A DNA stretch of 64,000 nucleotides, from positions 197,204 to 261,203 of the forward strand of contig NZ_AOJI01000026.1 in the NCBI RefSeq assembly GCF_000336995.1. Reading direction: 5' to 3'. Numbering within the stretch: the first letter of the stretch is position 1; each line of letters starts with the position of its first letter. Below, piece by piece: positions 58,040-64,000 of this stretch. The position numbers and the translations under genes are program-made. A model generated the notes under the pieces. The model saw only the letters and a program-made list of their open reading frames with translations. It made no database searches and was not told where the DNA came from. The stretch is from Halorubrum aidingense JCM 13560. Its GTDB lineage: Archaea > Halobacteriota > Halobacteria > Halobacteriales > Haloferacaceae.

Positions 58040-59752
58040 ATGGTCGAGGAGACATCCGTCGAGGAGACAGTCCTTCCGGGCGACGCGGGTCGGGAGTGGT
58101 GGCAGGAGGCCGTTGTATACGAGATATATCCGCAGAGCTTCAACGACAGCGACGGCGACGGGATCGGCGACCTGCAGGGGATCGCAGAGAAGGTCGACTA
58201 CCTCGACGACCTCGGCGTCGACGCCGTGTGGCTGACGCCGATATACGACTCCCCGCACGCCGATAACGGCTACGACGTGCGCGACTACCGGTCGATCCTC
58301 GAGGAGTTCGGGACGATGGCCGACTTCGAAGCGCTGCTGGCCGAACTCCACGACCGGGACATCCGAGTCGTCCTCGATATCGTCCTCAACCACACCTCCG
58401 ACGAACACGAGTGGTTCCAGCGATCGCGCCGTGAGAAAGACGGCTACGAGTCGTTTTACCACTGGGTCGACGGCGAGCCCGACGAGCCGCCGAACAACTG
58501 GACGACCGGGTTCGGCGGTTCGGCGTGGACCTACGACGAGGTGCGAGGCGCGTGGTACCTCCACCTCTTCGACGAGAAGCAACCGGACCTCAACTGGCGG
58601 ACCCCCGCGGTCCGCGAGATGATGCACGAGGAGGTCCGCTTCTGGCTCGAGAAGGGCGTCGACGGGTTTCGGCTCGACGTGTTCAACGTCATGTCGAAGC
58701 CCGAGGGGTACCCCGACGGCGACCCGGAGGAGGAGTGGGTCGGGATCGAGCACTTCGCCAACGGTCCGCGGATCCACGAGTACCTCCGCGGCCTGTCCGA
58801 GGACGTCCTGTCGGAGTACGACGCCATGACGGTCGGCGAGGGGATGGATCTCTCGCCGCGGGACGCGAAGCGGTACTGCGGCCCGTCCGGCGACGGACTC
58901 AGCATGACGTATCACTACGGCCACACCTCGTTGGACGTCGGCGAGGACGGCTGGTGGGACGTCGTCGACTGGGAGGTCTCGGAGGTGCGATCCGTCCTCA
59001 GCGACTGGGCTCGGGCGCTGGAGCTGACCGACGCGTGGAACACGGTGTACCTCGGGACCCACGACACCCCGCGTATCGTCTCCCGGTTCGGCAACGACGA
59101 CCGCTATCGCTACGAGTCCGCGACGCTTCTGGCGACGGTCCTGCTGACGATGCCGGCGACGCCGTTCCTGTTTCAAGGCGACGAGATCGGGATGGCGAAC
59201 TACCCGTGGTCCGCCCGCGAGGAGATGCGCGACGCCGACGCGACCAACCGCGTGGACACCGCTATCGAGTCCGGAGCGATCGAGTCGTTCGCGGAGGCCG
59301 AGGGCGTGGTCCGCTACCGCTCGCGCGACAACGCCCGCACGCCGGTGCAGTGGACCGACGGGGAACACGCCGGCTTCACCGATGGCGAGCCGTGGATACC
59401 GGTCAATCCGGACCACGACCGCGTCAACGTCGCAGCTGACCGCGACCGCGACGACTCGATATTCCGCTTTTACAGCGACCTGATCGACGTCCGAGATGAC
59501 ACGGAGGCGCTCCGATACGGCGTCTACGACCTCCTGACCGACGACCACCCGCGCGTGTGGGCGTACACCCGCCGGACCGGCGACGAAGTGGTCTTGATCG
59601 CGGTGAACTGGGCCGGTCGGACGTCGAGAGTCGACCTCGGATCCGCGGGGACGGTCGAATCGGTGCTGGCGTGCAACTACGACGACCCCGGAACCGATCT
59701 CAGTTCGATCGCCCTGCGACCGTACGAGGCGCGAGTGTACCGACTCTCGTAG
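58040..59752 (+). CDS. GH13 alpha-glucosidase (oligo-1,6-glucosidase/trehalose-6-phosphate hydrolase type)
   Basis: This 570-aa TIM-barrel enzyme is predicted to cut alpha-glucosidic bonds (isomaltose, sucrose or related). GH13 regions are VVYEIYPQSFNDSDGDGIGDLQGI, VVLDIVLNHTSDEHEWF, the nucleophile in GVDGFRLDVFNVMSK (Asp213), the acid/base in MTVGEGMD (Glu267) and GTHDTPRIVSRFG (Asp342). The usual NHD before DTPR is THD here. QPDLNWRTPAVR fits subfamily 31 alpha-glucosidases. The start at 58,040 (MVEETSVEETVLPGDAGREWW) follows a TTTTTGCG element by about 25 bases. Its location beside GH68/GH32 and the sugar transporter suggests sucrose metabolism. Confidence 0.91.
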   Translation: MVEETSVEETVLPGDAGREWWQEAVVYEIYPQSFNDSDGDGIGDLQGIAEKVDYLDDLGVDAVWLTPIYDSPHADNGYDVRDYRSILEEFGTMADFEALLAELHDRDIRVVLDIVLNHTSDEHEWFQRSRREKDGYESFYHWVDGEPDEPPNNWTTGFGGSAWTYDEVRGAWYLHLFDEKQPDLNWRTPAVREMMHEEVRFWLEKGVDGFRLDVFNVMSKPEGYPDGDPEEEWVGIEHFANGPRIHEYLRGLSEDVLSEYDAMTVGEGMDLSPRDAKRYCGPSGDGLSMTYHYGHTSLDVGEDGWWDVVDWEVSEVRSVLSDWARALELTDAWNTVYLGTHDTPRIVSRFGNDDRYRYESATLLATVLLTMPATPFLFQGDEIGMANYPWSAREEMRDADATNRVDTAIESGAIESFAEAEGVVRYRSRDNARTPVQWTDGEHAGFTDGEPWIPVNPDHDRVNVAADRDRDDSIFRFYSDLIDVRDDTEALRYGVYDLLTDDHPRVWAYTRRTGDEVVLIAVNWAGRTSRVDLGSAGTVESVLACNYDDPGTDLSSIALRPYEARVYRLS

Positions 59753-59838
59753 TCGTCCTGTACCGAACGTATAATAGCTCACGGGGAGATGACACGTTCG
59801 CCGGGCGCGCGATGCCGTGCGCCGGGTGGTGACTACAC

Positions 59839-60039
59839 ATGGTTTTCAAAAAGATCACGCTGATCGGAACGAGCGAGGAGAGCTTCGACGCCGCCGCGGA
59901 CGACGCGATCGACCGCGCCGAGAACACCCTCGAAAACGTGTACTGGGCGGAGGTGGAGGAGTTCGGCGTCGAGTTGCAGGGAGCGGCCGACCGAGAGTAC
60001 CAGGCCGAAGTCGAGGTCGCGTTCGAACTGCAAGACTGA
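59839..60039 (+). CDS. dodecin flavin-binding protein
   Basis: This 66-aa protein has the dodecin pattern: [66 protein letters not shown]. Trp36 (VYWAEV) stacks flavin in archaeal dodecins, which assemble as 12-mers storing riboflavin. It is alone, with a weak TATA-like element about 70-85 bases upstream (TATAATAGC, about 59,769-59,777). Confidence 0.9.
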   Translation: MVFKKITLIGTSEESFDAAADDAIDRAENTLENVYWAEVEEFGVELQGAADREYQAEVEVAFELQD

Positions 60040-60130
60040 AGCGGCCGAAGCGGCCGGAGAGATCCGGGCCGTCGGAGCGGCCGTGCGAGCGTTCTTTTTG
60101 AATGTGGCACGATGTCGGCGTCGACTGACA

Positions 60131-60196
60131 GTGGACGGTCGGTGGACGGTCGTGGGGCGGTCGTGGGACGGTCAGTGGACGGTCGTGGGACGATCA
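60131..60196. repeat. degenerate tandem repeat, about 10-12 bp unit (GTGGACGGTC)
   Basis: Six units of GTGGACGGTC and close variants (GTGGGGCGGTC, GTGGGACGGTCA, GTGGGACGATCA) run head to tail between dodecin and the AlaX gene. With the 17-bp array and copy C of the dispersed element they fill the 587-base gap. No gene is visible here. Confidence 0.8.
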
Positions 60197-60323
60197 GCGG
60201 ACAACCGGTCGCGTATAAATGATCGCCGGCGAGGCGGGCGGTTTCGACGGCTCGGCCGTGCCGTCGCTTTCCCCGCGGCGTTATCGCGGGGTCGTGAACC
60301 TGCGGGCCTGTGGACCGTGCGCC

Positions 60324-60391
60324 CGCTCGGTCCCCCACATCGCTCGGTCCTCCGCGTCGCTCGGTCCCCCACATCGCTCGGTCCCGCGCGT
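60324..60391. repeat. four tandem 17-bp repeats
   Basis: The units are CGCTCGGTCCCCCACAT (60,324-60,340), CGCTCGGTCCTCCGCGT (60,341-60,357), CGCTCGGTCCCCCACAT (60,358-60,374) and CGCTCGGTCCCGCGCGT (60,375-60,391). Units 1 and 3 are identical, so the true period may be 34 bp. The array ends two bases before the terminal box of the dispersed element (copy C). Confidence 0.9.
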
Positions 60392-60393
60392 GA

Positions 60394-60575
60394 CCGCACC
60401 TCACGCCTCCCCAGCCTCGTCGGTCGCCCGTCGCTTCGCTCGGGGCGCCAGCGACTCCCTCGCGCTCGGATTCGCGCCGCGTTGCGGCGCTCACCGGAGC
60501 GCAGGGCGAGAGCAAAGCTCTCGCTTGCAGCCGGCGCTCCGCGCCGGCGACGCCACCGCGGTCCGTTTATAAGCG
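60394..60575 (-). repeat. dispersed hairpin-rich intergenic element, copy C
   Basis: The plus strand begins with the 29-base box shared with copy A (60,394-60,422). Inside are GCGCTC-ACCG-GAGCGC (60,487-60,502) and the overlapping stem GCGCCGC-GTT-GCGGCGC (60,474-60,490), one base pair longer than in copies A and B but still paired. GCGAGAGC-AAA-GCTCTCGC (about 60,507-60,525) and GCCGGCGC-TCC-GCGCCGGC (about 60,530-60,548) follow, then TTTATAAGCG (60,566-60,575). The orientation is that of copy A. Strand is set so that the TATA-like end is upstream; real transcription is unknown. Confidence 0.75.
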
Positions 60576-60596
60576 AACGCCGCCGCGTCGCCCACA

Positions 60597-60604
60597 TATA
60601 TATT
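60597..60604 (+). promoter_or_regulatory. TATA box of the alaX operon
   Basis: TATATATT lies 23-30 bases upstream of the ATG at 60,627, so the message should be leaderless. It is immediately downstream of repeat copy C. Confidence 0.65.
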
Positions 60605-60626
60605 CGCCCGCCACCACGGACCGCCA

Positions 60627-61871
60627 ATGACCGCTTCACGCGCGCCGGCGGAGCCCGAGGTCCGGGAGTTCGAGGCGACGGTCGAGCGCGTCGACGGGCG
60701 CGAGGTCGTCCTCGACGAGACGTACTTCTACGCGGAGTCCGGGGGCCAGCCCGCGGACCGCGGCACGATCGACGGGGCGCTCGTCGACACCGTCACCGAG
60801 CGCGACGGGGAGGTAGTCCACGTCCTTGAGGAGGACTCCGGACCGTCGCTCGCGCCCGGCGAGACCGTCACGGCGATCGTCGACGACGCGTTCCGAACGT
60901 ACTGCACCCGGGCGCACACCGCCTCGCACGTGCTCTACGGCGCCGCTCGCCGGACCTGTGAGGACCTCGGATACGCCGGCTTCGACATCGCACCGGAGAA
61001 GGTACGCGTCGACCTGACGACCGCCGAGCCGCTCGACGACGGCGACCTCGTCGAGTTGGAGCGGCTCGCCAACCGGGCCGTCTGGGACTCGCTGCCGGTC
61101 TCGTGGGAGACGCTCACCGAGTCCGAGGCGCGGGGGGTCGACGGCATCGCGTTCAACACGAAGACGGAGGAGGGCGCGATGAGCGGAGGGGAAGCAGTTC
61201 GAGTCGTGACGATCGGCGACGACGGGCCGGACGCCACCCCGTGGGACGTCGCCGCCTGCGGCGGCACCCACGTCGACAACACCGCCGAGATCGGGCCGAT
61301 ATCGGTGCTCGCTCGATCGAATCCGGGCGAGGGCGTCACCCGCGTCGAGTTCGCGGTCGGCCCGACCGCGATCGACCACGACGCGGCGGTCCACGCGGCG
61401 GCGCTCTCGGCCGCGACGAGCCTCGACACGCGGATCGCCGAACTGCCAGACGAGATCGGTCGGCTCCGCGAGGAGAACGATCGACTCGAAGCCGAACTCC
61501 GCGCGGCCACCGCGGACCTGCTCGCGGCCCGCCTGCGCGAGTTCCCGACGACCGAGGTCGACGGCGCGACGTGGGCGATCGACACGGTCGCAGACGCGGC
61601 CCCGAACGACCTTCGGGAGCCGGCGGAGACGGTGCTCGCGGGCGGTGACGGCGAGAGCGCCCCCGATGCGATCGCGGCGGTCGGCGCCGGCGACGCGCCG
61701 TTCGTGGTCGTCGCGGTCGGCGATCCGTCGGCCGGTATCGACGCCGGCGCGGTCGTCGACGCGATCACCGACGAGTTCGGTGGCGGCGGCGGCGGCGGTC
61801 CGACGTTCGCGCAGGGCGGGGGTCTCGACGCCGATCCCGACGCGATCGTTTCGTGGCTCCGCGAGCGATGA
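60627..61871 (+). CDS. alanyl-tRNA editing protein (AlaX-L, with DHHA1 domain)
   Basis: This 414-aa protein hydrolyses mischarged Ser- or Gly-tRNA(Ala). The N-terminal segment has VVLDETYFYAESGGQPADRGTI. Zinc-site motifs are HTASHVLYGAA and AACGGTHVDNTAEIGPI, as in AlaRS editing domains. A coiled stretch (AELPDEIGRLREENDRLEAELRAATADLLAARL) leads to a C-terminal DHHA1 domain with GGGGGGGPTFAQGGGLDAD. Length is the long AlaX-L type. The stop overlaps the next gene by four bases (ATGA), so they are co-translated. Confidence 0.9.
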   Translation: MTASRAPAEPEVREFEATVERVDGREVVLDETYFYAESGGQPADRGTIDGALVDTVTERDGEVVHVLEEDSGPSLAPGETVTAIVDDAFRTYCTRAHTASHVLYGAARRTCEDLGYAGFDIAPEKVRVDLTTAEPLDDGDLVELERLANRAVWDSLPVSWETLTESEARGVDGIAFNTKTEEGAMSGGEAVRVVTIGDDGPDATPWDVAACGGTHVDNTAEIGPISVLARSNPGEGVTRVEFAVGPTAIDHDAAVHAAALSAATSLDTRIAELPDEIGRLREENDRLEAELRAATADLLAARLREFPTTEVDGATWAIDTVADAAPNDLREPAETVLAGGDGESAPDAIAAVGAGDAPFVVVAVGDPSAGIDAGAVVDAITDEFGGGGGGGPTFAQGGGLDADPDAIVSWLRER

Positions 61872-62854
61872 CCGGCAAACTCGGCCCGGAGGCGCTCGCG
61901 GAGGTGCTCGCGGCGACGGGCGCGGACGACCCGGCGGTCACCGTCGGCCCGACGTACGGCGAGGACGCGGCCGCGATCGACCTCTCGGGCGCGGACGAGA
62001 CGCTCGTCGTCGCCGCGGACCCGCTGTCGCTGGCGGCGGACGCGGTCGGCGAGCTGGCCGTTCACGTCGCCTGCAACGACGTGGCCGCCAGCGGCGCGGA
62101 CCCGCGGTGGCTCACGCACACCCTCTTTCTGCCCGACGCCGATCCGGCGCGCCGGCGGACGGTCACCCGGCAGGTGGACGAGACCGCCGCGGAGCTGGGC
62201 GTCGCGATCGTCGGGGGCCACACGGAGGTGCTGGGGTCGCTGGAGCGCCCGCTCTGCTCGATGACCGCGCTCGGCACCACCGATCGGTTCGTGTCGAGCG
62301 GCGGGGCCGCCCCCGGCGACCGCCTGCTCCTGACGAAAGGCGCCGGCATCGAGGCGACCGCGATCCTCGCGACCGACTTCCGCGAGGAGTGCGCGGCGGC
62401 CGGCGTTCCGACGGACACGCTCGACGCCGCCGCCGAATTCCTCGACGACGTGAGCGTCGTCTCCGACGCGGCCGCGGTCCGAGATCACGCGAACGCGCTC
62501 CACGATCCGACCGAGGGCGGGCTGTTGACCGCGCTGGTCGAGACCGCGACCGCGAGCGGAACCGAACTGGCGGTCGAACGCGATCGCGTTCCGGTGCGAC
62601 CCGAGACGCGGGCCTGCTGTGAGGCGCTGGGCGTCGACCCGCTGGCGACGTTCGGCTCCGGCGCGCTGCTCGCGTCGGTCCCGCCCGAGCGCGTCGACGA
62701 GGCGACCGACGCGCTGGAGGCGGCCGGGATCGACGCCGGCGTGATCGGCGACGTACGGGCGGGCTCCGGCGGGGACGGACGCGTCCTCGTCGACGGCGAG
62801 CGGCTCGCCGAGGCGCCGCGCGACGAGCTGTACCCGCTGTGGGAGGGCGAGTGA
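61868..62854 (+). CDS. AIR synthase-related protein (PurM/HypE/ThiL superfamily)
   Basis: This 328-aa ATP-binding protein is of the PurM superfamily: TVGPTYGEDAAAIDLSGADETLVVAADPLSLAADAVGELAVHVACNDVAASGADPRWLTHTLFLPD and AIVGGHTEVLGSLERPLCSMTALGTTDRF, with HDPTEGGLLTALVETATASG in the C-half. The specific member (HypE-like, ThiL or SelD-like) is not clear; no Sec or Cys-rich N-terminus is seen. It overlaps the AlaX gene, an arrangement that hints at a shared process. The ATG at 61,868 gives MTGKLGPEALAEVL. Confidence 0.82.
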   Translation: MTGKLGPEALAEVLAATGADDPAVTVGPTYGEDAAAIDLSGADETLVVAADPLSLAADAVGELAVHVACNDVAASGADPRWLTHTLFLPDADPARRRTVTRQVDETAAELGVAIVGGHTEVLGSLERPLCSMTALGTTDRFVSSGGAAPGDRLLLTKGAGIEATAILATDFREECAAAGVPTDTLDAAAEFLDDVSVVSDAAAVRDHANALHDPTEGGLLTALVETATASGTELAVERDRVPVRPETRACCEALGVDPLATFGSGALLASVPPERVDEATDALEAAGIDAGVIGDVRAGSGGDGRVLVDGERLAEAPRDELYPLWEGE

Positions 62855-62905
62855 TCCCCACCCCCGATCGCTCACCTTTTTCCGTGTGAGATCGAACGAG
62901 GCGCT

Positions 62906-64000
62906 ATGACTGGCGCACGCGTCGGCTCGTCGCTGACCGACGAACAGGAGGCGGTCCGGGATCTCGTTCGGGAGTTCGCGGCCGAGGAGGTCCGGCCCGG
63001 CGCCGCCGAGGCCGACGAGACGGAGACGTTCCCGGAGGACGTCTGGGACGCCCTCGCCGATCTGGGGCTCACCGGCCTGACGGTCCCCGAGGCGTACGGC
63101 GGCTTCGACGCCGACGAGACGACGTACGCGATCGTCAACGAGGAGCTGGCGCACGGCCACCTCGCGGTCGCGACGGCGCTTTCGGTCCACTGTCTCGCCA
63201 CCTCCTGTATCGGCGAGTTCGGGAGCGAGGCCCAGCGGGAGCGGTGGCTCCCGGAGATGGCGACCGACGGGAGACCCGTCGGGATGTTCTGTCTCTCCGA
63301 GCCGCACGCGGGGTCGAACCCGGCGGAGATGTCGACGACCGCCGAGTACGACTCGGAGGCGGACGAGTACGTCTTAAACGGCGAGAAGCAGTGGATCACG
63401 AACGGAAAGCGCGGCGGGGTCGCGATCGTCTTCGCGAAGGCCGTCGACCCCGACGGCGAGGAGGACGACGACGGCGACGGGAGGTCGATCACGCAGTTCC
63501 TCGTGCCGGCCGACACCGAGGGGTTCGAGGTCGGCAAGAAGGAGGAGAAGCTCGGGCTGCGCGCCTCGGACACGACCGGCATCTCGCTTACCGACTGCCG
63601 GATCCCGGCCGAGAACCGGCTCACCGAGGAAGGAGCGGGGCTCTCGGCGGCCTTCCGAACGCTCACCGGCGGCCGGATCGGGATCGCGGCGCAGGCGGTG
63701 GGGCTCGCGCAGGCCGCGCTCGACGAGGCGACGGCGTACGCCGCGGAGCGCGAGCAGTTCGGCGCGCCGATCGCCGAGATCCAGACCGTCCGACACAAGG
63801 TCGCGGAGATGGCGACGGACATCGCCGCCGCCCGCCTGCTCGTCCGCGAGGCGTGCCGGCAGGCCGAGGCCGGCGAGGACAACCGCGTCGCCGCCTCGCA
63901 GGCGAAGCTGCGCGCCAGCGAGACCGCGATGTCGGTGACGAACGAGGCCGTCCAGATCCACGGCGGCTACGGCTACACGACGGACTTCGACGTCGAGCGG
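62906..64000 (+). CDS. acyl-CoA dehydrogenase (partial, cut by window end)
   Basis: At least 365 residues are visible, without a stop. The enzyme removes two hydrogens from acyl-CoA, using FAD. Marks are DEQEAVRDLVREFAAEEVRPGAAEADE, MFCLSEPHAGSNPAEMSTTAEY, GEKQWITNGKRGGVAIVFAKA, LGLRASDTTGISLTDCRIP, YAAEREQFGAPIAEIQTVRHKVAEMATDI and AVQIHGGYGYTTDFDVER. An acidic insertion (DPDGEEDDDGDGRS) near residue 195 is typical of halophiles. The ATG at 62,906 follows a TTTTTCCG TATA-like element by about 25 bases. Confidence 0.93.
   Translation, partial: MTGARVGSSLTDEQEAVRDLVREFAAEEVRPGAAEADETETFPEDVWDALADLGLTGLTVPEAYGGFDADETTYAIVNEELAHGHLAVATALSVHCLATSCIGEFGSEAQRERWLPEMATDGRPVGMFCLSEPHAGSNPAEMSTTAEYDSEADEYVLNGEKQWITNGKRGGVAIVFAKAVDPDGEEDDDGDGRSITQFLVPADTEGFEVGKKEEKLGLRASDTTGISLTDCRIPAENRLTEEGAGLSAAFRTLTGGRIGIAAQAVGLAQAALDEATAYAAEREQFGAPIAEIQTVRHKVAEMATDIAAARLLVREACRQAEAGEDNRVAASQAKLRASETAMSVTNEAVQIHGGYGYTTDFDVER

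Noticed and set aside
60324..60391. Possible CRISPR array
   Set aside because: The 17-bp units are head to tail with no spacers, and no cas genes are in the window.

Overview
The window is chromosomal DNA of a halophilic archaeon (class Halobacteria), probably Halorubrum or a close relative. The basis is very high GC with intergenic AT-rich TATA boxes, strongly acidic proteins, twin-arginine lipoprotein signals, a PGF-CTERM surface protein, leaderless genes, and the archaeal S10/spc ribosomal gene order interleaved with rnp1, rps4e, rpl32e and rpl19e. The genus is an inference.

Region 1 (about 300-14,660, minus strand) is one uninterrupted ribosomal superoperon. It reads from a SPOUT-type RNA methyltransferase gene through rpl3-rpl4-rpl23-rpl2-rps19-rpl22-rps3-rpl29-rnp1-rps17-rpl14-rpl24-rps4e-rpl5-rps14-rps8-rpl6-rpl32e-rpl19e-rpl18-rps5-rpl30-rpl15 to secY. 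Most junctions overlap by 1-10 bases or are 1-3 bases apart. rps14 and the true starts of rps5, rps17, rpl2 and rnp1 were placed by reading the sequence.

Region 2 (14.8-30.6 kb) is mixed housekeeping. It holds a PQQ-type sugar dehydrogenase lipoprotein, tRNA-Gly(GCC), a peroxiredoxin, a VTT/DedA-like membrane protein, an acyl-CoA carboxylase carboxyltransferase, an overlapping class I aldolase/FBPase pair (gluconeogenesis), a 3-hydroxyacyl-CoA dehydrogenase, an MFS transporter, a response-regulator/PAS/histidine kinase, DNA polymerase IV, a NUDIX hydrolase and a CPBP protease.

Region 3 (30.6-39.8 kb) holds the RNase P RNA gene (minus strand, about 30,615-30,990), an AMMECR1 protein, NAD-salvage genes (nicotinate phosphoribosyltransferase and a nicotinamidase-like hydrolase) flanking an HExxH surface protein, a small zinc-finger gene beside phytoene synthase crtB, and hisD.

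Region 4 (39.9-46.2 kb) is a phosphonate-type ABC importer (phnD-phnC-phnE-phnE) followed by a HAD phosphatase and three small minus-strand zinc-ribbon or membrane proteins.

Region 5 (46.6-59.8 kb) is a carbohydrate island. It has a complete CUT1 sugar ABC transporter (binding protein, two permeases, ATPase), a TrmB-family regulator, a GH68 levansucrase-like enzyme, a convergent GH32 fructosidase with an extra N-terminal domain, and, after an IscA-type protein and two small proteins, a GH13 alpha-glucosidase. Together they suggest a sucrose/fructan utilisation and synthesis module under TrmB control. Region 6 (59.8-64 kb) has dodecin, an AlaX/DHHA1 editing protein overlapping an AIR-synthase-like gene, and an acyl-CoA dehydrogenase cut by the window end.

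The most unusual non-coding signal is a dispersed hairpin-rich intergenic element present three times (16.4, 38.1 and 60.4 kb). It shares a 28-29-base terminal box and two overlapping, mutually exclusive hairpins, one of them with compensatory changes, and has a TATA-like palindrome at the other end. One copy adjoins an exact four-unit 17-bp tandem array. No transposase, CRISPR array or prophage was seen.
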